This document shows positions 16,865-23,675 of a stretch of DNA of 64,000 nt, piece after piece. The number at the start of each line of letters is the position of its first letter. The stretch's first letter is position 1. This stretch comes from Runella zeae DSM 19591 (lineage in GTDB: Bacteria; Bacteroidota; Bacteroidia; Cytophagales; Spirosomataceae), in NCBI RefSeq assembly GCF_000423565.1, contig NZ_AUIF01000034.1, positions 62,001 to 126,000 on the forward strand, read 5' to 3'. The translations under genes were made by a program, and so were the position numbers. Under the pieces are notes generated by a model, which ran no database searches, was not told the DNA's origin, and was given only the letters and a program-made list of their open reading frames with translations.

Positions 16865-17260
16865 ATGGAACATGCTGAAGAAGAAGAAACATTGGTAGAA
16901 ATCCTGAAAAATCTACAAAGTAAGGGTTATACGTTTGATTTTGGCTCTGAGTGGTCGGCAGAATTTAAAGACAAAATAGGAATTGCCGAAAAACACTATT
17001 ACAGTTCCAATTTAGCAGAAAAAACGGAGGCGATTCCGCTCCTTGTACGAGAGGTACATCGCATTGAAGGAATGTCGGATCCTTCGGACAATTGTATCAT
17101 TTATGCCATCGAAACAACCAACGGTTTAAAGGGTTTTTTGGTGAATGCTTATGGGATTTATAGTGAAGACAAAAAGGTAGAACAAAACGCTATTTGTCCT
17201 CATGAGATTTCGGAAGAGCAAATTTATGATAATAATCAATTTGAAGCACAAATTGAATAA
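16865..17260 (+). CDS. Small conserved protein of the Bacteroidota 'PRPP synthetase-like' hypothetical family
   Basis: 131 aa. The central pattern, LVREVHRIEGMSDPSDNCII followed by YAIETTNGLKGFLVNAYGIY, resembles small Bacteroidota proteins often labelled phosphoribosylpyrophosphate synthetase (RFEGMSNPDD ... VYAI ... KGVLVDAYG). That label is not supported by sequence: the protein is far too short and has no PRPP-synthetase motifs. It is soluble, acidic, with a long Glu-rich start. Position right after katE and before a strong bidirectional terminator suggests membership in the stress cluster. Function unknown. Confidence 0.7.
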   Translation: MEHAEEEETLVEILKNLQSKGYTFDFGSEWSAEFKDKIGIAEKHYYSSNLAEKTEAIPLLVREVHRIEGMSDPSDNCIIYAIETTNGLKGFLVNAYGIYSEDKKVEQNAICPHEISEEQIYDNNQFEAQIE

Positions 17261-17277
17261 CAATCCCAAACGTCATT

Positions 17278-17323
17278 TTTTGTGAGAGGCTTTAGTTGGA
17301 CTCATCTAAAGCCTCTCACAAAA
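17278..17323. terminator. Strong bidirectional terminator
   Basis: Perfect 18-bp arms at 17278-17295 and 17306-17323 (outer part TTTTGTGAGAGG) with a 10-nt loop; the T/A ends give a U-tract on both strands. It separates the 131-aa gene (plus) from the convergent 89-aa gene (minus). Confidence 0.85.
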
Positions 17324-17328
17324 TGAAT

Positions 17329-17598
17329 TTAATGTGGACGGATACGTTGATAAATGATTTCAGGAATCTTTATCAACTCTCCCAAAAACATGCCTCGCTG
17401 TTTAAAATACTTTACGAGTTGGACATATACGTATAATTTATTGGAAGGACTTCGCTTTATATCATAGTACGACAGGGCCATTTCTTCGATTACTTCCAAG
17501 GGAATAGTGCGGTTGCTTATGATACTCTCTCCTTTATACGCCACCAATTCTTTTAACAAATTTACGCCGTCTATCCACACTTTTGCTGTTTTTTCCAT
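17329..17598 (-). CDS. Hypothetical protein, 89 aa, downstream of a response regulator
   Basis: Not recognised. A basic, soluble protein of 89 aa beginning MEKTAKVWIDGVNLLKELVA with a long helical middle (LEVIEEMALSYYDIKRSP) and a hydrophobic-basic end (FKQRGMFLGELIKIPEIIYQ). It lies 11 bp downstream of the single-domain response regulator on the same strand, so both are likely translated from one mRNA, and it ends at a bidirectional terminator. It could be a partner of the regulator, but nothing in the sequence proves this. Confidence 0.6.
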   Translation of the reverse strand: MEKTAKVWIDGVNLLKELVAYKGESIISNRTIPLEVIEEMALSYYDIKRSPSNKLYVYVQLVKYFKQRGMFLGELIKIPEIIYQRIRPH

Positions 17599-17609
17599 AC
17601 GTTTTTTAT

Positions 17610-18014
17610 TTAAATGGATGTTTCAACAAAGTCACATTCTACTCCTGCCATTTGCTGAAGAATACTGGTCAATAAATTAGGATCTAAAGGTTTTATGATA
17701 CATTTTACTACTCCCAACGACTTTGCTTTCCCTGCCAATACGGTATCTATCGAGGTGGAGTAGAGAATGATAGGCACAGCTTTCCAATTGAGGTGTTTTT
17801 TTATCTCTTTGATACATTCTAGGCCATTCCAGCGAGGCATATTCATATCAACAAAGATAAAATCTGGTTGCAGCTCATCCAGCAATTTGATTGCTTCTTG
17901 CCCCGAAGCTGCATGGGTACATTCAAACAGGGAGGGGATTTTTTCTAAAGCCATCAGAAAAAACTCAAATTCATCCAAGTCATCATCAATCAATAGCACA
18001 TGAAATTTTTTCAT
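17610..18014 (-). CDS. Single-domain response regulator (Rcp1/CheY-like)
   Basis: 134 aa when started at 18014 (MKKFHVLLIDDDLDEFEFF); the frame is open further upstream but that extension is not domain-like. The receiver domain shows the acidic pair DDD (residues ~10-12), phospho-acceptor Asp in FIFVDMNMPRWNG, the Ser/Thr in ILYSTSIDTV and the Lys in CIIKPLD. No output domain follows, so it works by protein-protein contact or in a phosphorelay. The longer loop around DEFEFFLMALEKI is typical of Rcp-type regulators paired with phytochrome-like kinases; no kinase is adjacent. Its leader region contains a nested hairpin (18102-18149). Confidence 0.88.
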   Translation of the reverse strand: MKKFHVLLIDDDLDEFEFFLMALEKIPSLFECTHAASGQEAIKLLDELQPDFIFVDMNMPRWNGLECIKEIKKHLNWKAVPIILYSTSIDTVLAGKAKSLGVVKCIIKPLDPNLLTSILQQMAGVECDFVETSI

Positions 18015-18421
18015 AACCAAACATTTTAATATCCGACATCCCTCGCAATCGTTTTGCGAAGTAATTTTTAAAGAAGTAGGGAAGGAAAAAACACGTGCAT
18101 TGCGAAGATGCACAACGGCCGTTGTTCATAGAAAAACTACCATCTTCGCAAAAGTGTAAAACAAAGATGGACATTAATAATAGCTTTTCCAAGAAAACAA
18201 TTTGGTTTTCTAACTAATTTTTAAAGCTCTTTTTGGGGGGTGGGCTATCCTCACAAAAAAAGGGGAAGTGTTTTCTCAAAAATACACAAAATATACCTAT
18301 ACGCACTTGTTTATCAGGTGTTTTAGATATGTTTTGTGTTAATAATATAATATACGTTATTGGCATAATTTTTTATTTTTTCGCCCCAAAAGCTATTCAT
18401 CAATATTCAACTTAGGCTATC
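18015..18421. other. Intergenic region with a nested hairpin, upstream of two divergent genes
   Basis: About 400 bp. At 18102-18110 and 18141-18149 GCGAAGATG and CATCTTCGC pair, enclosing a perfect 14-bp palindrome ACAACGGCCGTTGT at 18112-18125. Transcribed leftward this would be a structured leader of the response regulator; as DNA it could be an operator. The 18240-18421 part is AT-rich promoter-like DNA before the pncC-like gene. No coding sequence seen. Confidence 0.4.
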
Positions 18422-18895
18422 ATGAATTCAATCGTTGCTGACGCAGCCCAACGCCTTGCTAATCGTGGTCTTACGATTGCTTTTGCCGAAAGTGCCACAG
18501 CAGGTCGGCTTATGGCTGAGTTTTCTCTCACTCCCTCCGCTGGAAAAATCCTAAAGGGTGGGGTGGTATGCTATGACGCATGTCTAAAAGAAGATATATT
18601 GGGGGTGTCGCCAACGCTGATTCAGGAATATACCCCCGAATCAGCCGAAGTGACAGAAGCTTTGGCGCGCTGCTTGAAAGATTTCATTGCTTCGGATGTG
18701 CAGCTCGCCGTAACTGGCCTGCCTCGTTCGGGCGGTAGCGAAACACCCCAAAAACCCGTCGGTACGATGTTTGTACATTTCTTGGTGTCAGGCAAGTCTA
18801 TTGGAATCAAAGAGCGCTTCAGTGGGTCGGCCGAAGAGATTATCGAGCAGACCGTCCAATTGGCCGCTCAGTTGATTTTGACTCACTTGCTCTGA
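18422..18895 (+). CDS. pncC: CinA C-terminal-family protein / nicotinamide-nucleotide amidohydrolase
   Basis: 157 aa, the size of stand-alone PncC. Motifs: LTIAFAESATAGRLMAEFS (the AES-T-G substrate-binding Ser/Thr region), ILKGGVVCYD (GG-Y), YTPESAEVTEALA (S-E-x-x-A-x-x-M/L-A) and AVTGLPRSGGSETPQKPVGT (TG-AGP-G variant, here TGLPRSGG rather than TGIAGPGG). PncC deamidates nicotinamide mononucleotide to nicotinate mononucleotide in NAD salvage. The altered glycine-rich loop may mean changed activity. It is divergent from the response regulator and lies within the stress cluster. Confidence 0.82.
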   Translation: MNSIVADAAQRLANRGLTIAFAESATAGRLMAEFSLTPSAGKILKGGVVCYDACLKEDILGVSPTLIQEYTPESAEVTEALARCLKDFIASDVQLAVTGLPRSGGSETPQKPVGTMFVHFLVSGKSIGIKERFSGSAEEIIEQTVQLAAQLILTHLL

Positions 18896-18902
18896 CACTC
18901 GG

Positions 18903-19268
18903 CTATTTTTTGACGATACTGGGACTCCAATCAGTCAAAAGAACATTGAAGGTAGAAAAGGCAAGAATACCCAAATGAAAAAGAAGTGTTTTTTTGTTTT
19001 TTCTGGCTTGCTTACTCACTATTGCCAGAGCCAAACCAGCCAAGTTTGCCATATCCATTTTGTAGTGTTCTTCTTTCGTAATCATTCTTCTGATAGCAAA
19101 AGGATGATCTGAAAAAGCGGCATATCCCAAAAGATTGAGAGCTAGGCCTCGATAAAATAGCTGCGAGCGTTTATTGAGGTGCAACATTCGGGGTGCTGTT
19201 AGCAGTACTACCGATAGCGCATAATCATTCAAATGATGCGCGGTTGGAGAAATTAGGTTCGTTTTCAT
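18903..19268 (-). CDS. Hypothetical small membrane protein, 121 aa
   Basis: Not assigned to a family. Three or four hydrophobic segments are visible (DYALSVVLLTAPRML, YRGLALNLLGYAAF, MANLAGLALAIVS, LLFHLGILAFSTFNVLL), separated by a short cytoplasmic loop with HKK/EEH residues. It resembles the small membrane proteins with paired helices often found in Bacteroidota stress loci. It is convergent with pncC, 7 bp from its stop, and its start overlaps the 5' edge of the glycosyltransferase-9 remnant. Confidence 0.65.
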   Translation of the reverse strand: MKTNLISPTAHHLNDYALSVVLLTAPRMLHLNKRSQLFYRGLALNLLGYAAFSDHPFAIRRMITKEEHYKMDMANLAGLALAIVSKQARKNKKTLLFHLGILAFSTFNVLLTDWSPSIVKK

Positions 19269-19648
19269 GATATACGCTCATTTAGGTTTTAGATGTATTT
19301 TAACGGGTACAGAAGAAAAAAAAGCAATTACGCAGCAAGTGGCTTATTGGAAGCGTATTCGTCCGATTGACCACAGGGCTAGGAGAAATAGGTTTTTTGA
19401 TTCAAAATGCCTTTTTACTTATTTCAAATTGTACAGGTGTCCCTCATATCGCATCAGCTACTCATACTCCTAGTATAATAGTTAGCATGGATGGCGAGCC
19501 GCACCGCTGGGACCCTCTCGACATACAGCTTCATCGAACGATTAATTGGCTCGCTGAAGCCGATTTTGAGAAAGTAAAAATCACGCTGTATGACCTGATT
19601 TCCAAGAGAAATGATCTTAAAAGAAAGAAGACTGTCTCCCCCAAATAG
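19267..19648 (+). pseudogene. Glycosyltransferase family 9 (heptosyltransferase-like) gene remnant, truncated and frameshifted
   Basis: Frame 1 (from 19267) gives GFRCILTGTEEKKAITQQVA ... RIRPID and frame 2 (from about 19367) continues TTGLGEIGFLIQNAFLLISN, then CTGVPHIASATHTPSIIVSM and a RWDP stretch. Joined, this is the C-terminal donor-binding half of GT9 enzymes (LTG-x-E ... TG-x-x-L-G-E-x-x-x-L ... L-x-[IV]-[ST]-N-D-T-G-x-x-H-[IL]-A-x-A). A one-base loss around 19366-19372 would explain the shift. The N-terminal half is absent, being replaced by the opposite-strand 121-aa gene. The usual D-S/T-G is NCTG here. Non-functional remnant is the likeliest reading. Confidence 0.6.
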
Positions 19649-19695
19649 AGAAGAGACAGTCGATAAGAATCAGTTTTTTAGAGTAAGATGTTTTT

Positions 19696-20205
19696 TTAGC
19701 CTTCCTCTTCGGCGCCTTGATTTATGTAGCCTGTGGCAATAGAGGTGAGTTTATCGTCGGCGGCATATTCTTCATCGAGGGTAGTCTGTAGGAGAGTGGC
19801 AACTTCCATATAGCCCAATATTTCGGCGAGTGTCCGTAGGGAGCCATAGGAAGCTATTTCATAATGTTCTACCTTTTGGGCAGCTACGATAAGCGCACAA
19901 TCTCTGACAAGCGTATCGTCTTCGGTATCATCAATAATCTCTTCTCCTTCTTCTATGAGACCTTGCATGGCTTGGCATTTTTGGGAAGAAAGGGGCTCAT
20001 TCATAAATTCAAATGCTTTTTCCAATCGTCGAGCGTGCATATTGGTTTCTTCAAGGTGATTTTCGAAGGCTCTTCTTAGCTCGGTAGAAGTAGCCGCTTC
20101 GGCTATAGTCGGAAGTGCCTCGATGAGTTGCTGCTCAGCATTATAGACATCCATAAGTTGCTGAATAAAAAATTGGTGGAGTTCCGATGTTTCTTGCGTT
20201 TTCAT
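19696..20205 (-). CDS. YciE/DUF892 ferritin-like protein, second copy
   Basis: 169 aa. Same four-helix DUF892 plan as the protein at 14073-14588: LHQFFIQQLMDVYNAEQQLI, FENHLEETNMHARRLEKAFE, AQKVEHYEIASYGSLRTLAE and TTLDEEYAADDKLTSIA, with the Glu/His metal-ligand candidates conserved. The two copies are clearly paralogous but divergent, so not a recent duplication. It lies 66 bp downstream of the 190-aa membrane protein on the same strand. Probable stress-induced cytoplasmic protein; biochemical role unknown. Confidence 0.9.
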   Translation of the reverse strand: MKTQETSELHQFFIQQLMDVYNAEQQLIEALPTIAEAATSTELRRAFENHLEETNMHARRLEKAFEFMNEPLSSQKCQAMQGLIEEGEEIIDDTEDDTLVRDCALIVAAQKVEHYEIASYGSLRTLAEILGYMEVATLLQTTLDEEYAADDKLTSIATGYINQGAEEEG

Positions 20206-20271
20206 AGTGTTTTGATGTTAAATAGATAAAAAAATAATTGAAAAAAGTCTTTACGTATAATCTAAAATAAA

Positions 20272-20844
20272 CTATCCTAGAGCGGCATATACTATATTTA
20301 CGCCCATCCCAAATACTATATGAGCAATCACTAAAGTAGGGAGATAAATTTTTAGGGAAACATTGTGGGGAGGATTTGGGTGAAAATGAAAAACCATAGT
20401 CCAAATAGCAATTCCAAATAGCCCACTCACAAAACCAAACACCATTCCTGACGGGATGGTAGGCGCACCAATTCCCAAATTCCACAAAAAATAGTAACAA
20501 AAAGCAAAAAGAATCCCTACCAAATAATGAGCCACTATACCTGTCCAAATTGCCAAGGGGCTATTGGAAAGCCCCCCCTGAGGGGTAGTTTGATTGGTAA
20601 TGAGGGTACCCAAAATTTTCACAACTTTCAGTTGCCGCTGTGTTACGAGCGTCAGAAGATAGAGAAAAAGGGTCATGAGGGCTGTTCCCGCAATGCCTGA
20701 TAAAGAGATAATGAAAAAAATCATGATAAGAGCGTGCTTTTTCTTATGGCTTCGAAATAACTGGTTTAGAAGCAACAAGTTGGATAGTAAACTTCGAGAA
20801 GGGACGCTATTGCTATCGGCGAGTTCATTGAATTTGGTATTCAT
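20272..20844 (-). CDS. Hypothetical membrane protein, 190 aa, four predicted helices
   Basis: Four hydrophobic segments: ALIMIFFIISLSGIAGTALM, WTGIVAHYLVGILFAFCYYF, GMVFGFVSGLFGIAIWTMVF and LPTLVIAHIVFGMGVNIVY. A His-containing motif (VFHFHPNPPHNV) and AHYLVG/AHIVFG repeats recall the YagU/DUF1440-like inner-membrane families, but the match is loose and I do not assign it. The start ATG overlaps the stop of a 38-codon upstream ORF (ATGA). Downstream is a YciE-type gene, making it part of the stress cluster. Confidence 0.65.
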   Translation of the reverse strand: MNTKFNELADSNSVPSRSLLSNLLLLNQLFRSHKKKHALIMIFFIISLSGIAGTALMTLFLYLLTLVTQRQLKVVKILGTLITNQTTPQGGLSNSPLAIWTGIVAHYLVGILFAFCYYFLWNLGIGAPTIPSGMVFGFVSGLFGIAIWTMVFHFHPNPPHNVSLKIYLPTLVIAHIVFGMGVNIVYAALG

Positions 20845-20957
20845 GATCCATATGATGACCGCGTAGATACCTTAGGCGGTAAGCCCTTTTGGGCTACCAG
20901 AAAAGTAGGAGCTCCGAGCTCCACTGCAAAAAAGAAAAAAGATAGAAGCGTTTTCAT
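20841..20957 (-). CDS. Possible 38-aa small ORF coupled to the 190-aa membrane protein
   Basis: ATG at 20957, TGA at 20841-20843 sharing ATGA with the start of the next gene. The peptide begins MKTLLSFFFFAVELGAPTF and ends PPKVSTRSSYGS, with a signal-like hydrophobic start. The four-base overlap suggests translational coupling. No family recognised; it may be a genuine small protein, a leader, or the tail of a decayed gene. Confidence 0.35.
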   Translation of the reverse strand: MKTLLSFFFFAVELGAPTFLVAQKGLPPKVSTRSSYGS

Positions 20958-21228
20958 GTGTTATACATTTTAGAGCTTAAGGTCAAAAATGTATGCCTTC
21001 TCTGAAGGAGTTTATAAAAAGAGAAAAAGCTGCCTCAATGTCATTTATTTTCCCCCTAAACTGTGGTGAAATTTTCCATTTTGAGACCGCCTTACTCTTG
21101 CGAGTACTATGCTTTCATAGGGATTTACACTCACTGAATATCTTACCAAAATTCTTCAGCGTATTTAAATGCATTTAATTTGATCTTACAAAACGTATTT
21201 TCAGGGGATATAAAGAAGAAGGTTAAAG
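20958..21228. other. Gene-free stretch upstream of the small ORF
   Basis: About 270 bp between the 38-aa ORF (leftward) and the terminator of the iron-uptake operon. It should hold the promoter of the leftward genes, but no TAnnTTTG box is evident. No structured element stands out. Confidence 0.4.
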
Positions 21229-21252
21229 GACATTTTGGTGACCTTTAACCTT
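21229..21252 (-). terminator. Terminator of the iron-uptake operon
   Basis: Perfect 11-bp arms AAGGTTAAAGG (21229-21239) and its complement at 21242-21252 lie 17 bp beyond the stop of the PepSY gene. The T-tract on the minus strand is weak (CTTCTTTAT follows), so termination may be partial. Confidence 0.55.
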
Positions 21253-21269
21253 ACTGCTGCCTTGATAGG

Positions 21270-22430
21270 CTAATCAGGACTGTTTGTACTTGATAGTCTA
21301 CGCTCTTTTTTTCTTCTACCCTGCCAGATGAGAAAGCCGGTAATGGGTAATGAAGCCCCAATAATTCCGCAGATAAACGTAAGAATCTTTGTTGTAATTC
21401 CACCCCAAAAACCCATGTGAATGAGCAAGAGGCTGGCACTTACTTCCGCATTTCTCTGGTAATAGGTGAGGTCGTCCCCTCCAGTTGGCTCTCCTGTATA
21501 GCGGTTAAATTGAAAATATGTACCGGTTTCAAAATTCAAAAAGGAGGGCCGTACCCCCGTAGAGCCATTTATTACGGTAATGGTGTCAGACTCAGGCAGG
21601 AAAAAAGTAATCTGCCGAGCAGAGGGCCGGTCGGCGCAAAGCCGGTCAAAAATCTTGTTGTAAGAATAATCGGACTTATCAAATTGCCGGGGAGGCTGAG
21701 GTGGTGACTCCTGCTCCAATAATTCGGCTTTGCCGCCTAATGAATTGACCAGCGGCCCCTTCAAGAAAGGCCATGCCATGATGAGGCCCGTTATGGTCAG
21801 CACCAGCAATACGGCCGACGTATAAAAACCTAACGTACGGTGTAAATCATAATTGAAGCGTTTACGACCACCTTCCCGTTTGATTTTAAACGCTGTCCGG
21901 CGCGCATTTTCAGTCCGTGGCCACCACAGATATAATCCGGCGATAAGCTCAAAGAGAAAAATGATAGTTGAAATCTTGATGATATAGTTTCCTGTTTTGC
22001 CCGCAAATAAGTTAACATGGAGTTGTACCAGAATAATGATCGTCTCCAGCGTCCCTTTGTCGACCCTGATAATTTGTGAGGTGTACGGATTGGCGTAAAC
22101 CATTTTATAGCCCTCAAAAATATCATTTCCCTTGTCATCTTTTTTTCCTGACTTTACAGCAGAAAAAAAGTCATACGTCCGGTTATGTTGGGTATACGTA
22201 TTGATTAGGAAGATATTTTCCCTCGGGTAGGCTTTCTCATAGTTGGCCACAACATCTTCTACTTTAGCCCGTGGTAAGTTCTGCTCAGGAACGTACAAAT
22301 AGTCTCGGTTAACAATATTGAGGGCTTCTTCGGTAAACGACAGTAACGCGCCTGACAAGCTAACCAAAAAGAAGATAAGGCCTGTTGTTAGACCTATAAC
22401 CAGATGTATCTTTCTGACGATTTTTTTCAT
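21270..22430 (-). CDS. PepSY-associated transmembrane protein (siderophore-iron reductase-like)
   Basis: 386 aa. An N-terminal helix (IHLVIGLTTGLIFFLVSLSG), a large extracytoplasmic PepSY-like region, then helices IIKISTIIFLFELIAGLYLW, FYTSAVLLVLTITGLIMAW and ILTFICGIIGASLPITGFLI with WWPR and GRRKKE loops form the PepSY_TM architecture. Conserved His residues in the helices (LHVNLF, LHRTLGF, IHMGFWGG) are candidate heme ligands. Such proteins reduce ferric iron from siderophores at the inner membrane. It is the last gene of the TonB receptor-DUF4374-PepSY operon (4-bp gap to the DUF4374 gene). Confidence 0.87.
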   Translation of the reverse strand: MKKIVRKIHLVIGLTTGLIFFLVSLSGALLSFTEEALNIVNRDYLYVPEQNLPRAKVEDVVANYEKAYPRENIFLINTYTQHNRTYDFFSAVKSGKKDDKGNDIFEGYKMVYANPYTSQIIRVDKGTLETIIILVQLHVNLFAGKTGNYIIKISTIIFLFELIAGLYLWWPRTENARRTAFKIKREGGRKRFNYDLHRTLGFYTSAVLLVLTITGLIMAWPFLKGPLVNSLGGKAELLEQESPPQPPRQFDKSDYSYNKIFDRLCADRPSARQITFFLPESDTITVINGSTGVRPSFLNFETGTYFQFNRYTGEPTGGDDLTYYQRNAEVSASLLLIHMGFWGGITTKILTFICGIIGASLPITGFLIWQGRRKKERRLSSTNSPD

Positions 22431-22434
22431 CTGG

Positions 22435-23658
22435 TTAAAGTTTTGCGTAGCCGCATACGCTACCTCCCTCCGAAATCTGGAAAGCCTGCGTTGCTGTTGT
22501 GTTGTTTACTTTAAAAAATCCATTGATATTCTGTGATGCTTTTACGACCATAAAGTAGATAGCTTTATCCACTTCGACTATGGCATTAGCATTCCCATTA
22601 AAGCTGACAATTGGCACGCCCGAAATCTTCTGAATTGATTTGGTAGTTACATCAATGGCGCTGTACTCCCAAATTTCACCCCCGATATTTGAAAAGTCTG
22701 GCTTGATACCTTCTGTAGGAATACGGGTATAGATTTTACCATTTCTGACCAGCAAGTTGTGGAAAAATCCATTCTTTACAATATCGTCCATCTTGACCGA
22801 CCAACTGCCATCAATTTCTGTTTCCCCTTTTTTGATGCGGTGCAGCGATGAGCCGCCACTACCTAAGGCACCAAGGTTGCAGAAATAAAGATTACCGTCG
22901 TCAGCCAAATCCCACATGGCATTTTCCAGAAACCAGCCACACTGAGCCGCTTTGGTACCAGTATCGTAAGTAATTATCTTATCCAAATTTCCAGAAGCAA
23001 TGTCAATTACGGCCAGCCTAATGATTCCATCCAGAGCATCTAGATAACCTTTACGGGCCGAAGTTCCGTAATGAATATTGGCGTAGAGTTTTCCCTCTTT
23101 TACCATTAGCATATTCTGTCCTAGACTAATGTAGCCTTGGGTGACATCCTGTAGCCGGGATGTAAAATCCAATTCGCCGGTGCGCTGCATAGTCGTCGGA
23201 TTAAACTTCTGAATTTTTAAAAGACCAAGAGAAGGATCCCAGTAAAAACCCGTTGTTTCATTAACGATTACATGTTGACCCGAACCGCTAATACTTTTAT
23301 CAACCGCAATGAAGCCTTCTTCCTTGAAGGCCTGCATTGTAGCATCAATGCTGTATTTGGTGATTCCTTTTTCGCCAACCGAATTGTAAAAACGGTAAAT
23401 GTGCTTTCCAAACTGACGAATACCGAGTAACTGCGACGCCTGTTTGGACGAACTTTTTACATTGGTTTGTGTACCAGAAGGGACATTTGCCCCAAAAGAC
23501 GTTAAGTACCCTGAAAAGGGAGAGGTTGTTACAGAGGTAGCTATGACGTAATTTGAAGATTCTTCGGCTGAGACTTCTTCTTTATTGCTCTCACAACCTG
23601 TTAGCCCAAACAAACCTGACAATAGCACAGCAGACAAACTAAAAAATAACTGTTTCAT
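22435..23658 (-). CDS. DUF4374 lipoprotein of a siderophore/iron uptake operon
   Basis: 407 aa. Signal peptide with lipobox (LLSGLFGLTGCESNKEE), so lipid-anchored after Cys21. The body (YVIATSVTTSPFSGYLTSFG, then LLGIRQFGKHIYRFYNSVGE and GITKYSI) matches DUF4374 proteins, predicted beta-propellers located beside TonB receptors in Bacteroidota. The protein probably assists siderophore capture or handling at the outer membrane. It lies 17 bp after the TonB receptor gene and 4 bp before the PepSY gene, i.e. in the middle of the operon. Confidence 0.87.
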   Translation of the reverse strand: MKQLFFSLSAVLLSGLFGLTGCESNKEEVSAEESSNYVIATSVTTSPFSGYLTSFGANVPSGTQTNVKSSSKQASQLLGIRQFGKHIYRFYNSVGEKGITKYSIDATMQAFKEEGFIAVDKSISGSGQHVIVNETTGFYWDPSLGLLKIQKFNPTTMQRTGELDFTSRLQDVTQGYISLGQNMLMVKEGKLYANIHYGTSARKGYLDALDGIIRLAVIDIASGNLDKIITYDTGTKAAQCGWFLENAMWDLADDGNLYFCNLGALGSGGSSLHRIKKGETEIDGSWSVKMDDIVKNGFFHNLLVRNGKIYTRIPTEGIKPDFSNIGGEIWEYSAIDVTTKSIQKISGVPIVSFNGNANAIVEVDKAIYFMVVKASQNINGFFKVNNTTATQAFQISEGGSVCGYAKL

Positions 23659-23675
23659 TACGATAAACTGATTGA

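Noticed and set aside
16865-17260. PRPP synthetase annotation for the 131-aa protein
   Set aside because: The common database label lacks support: no PRPP-binding motif and one third of the enzyme's length.
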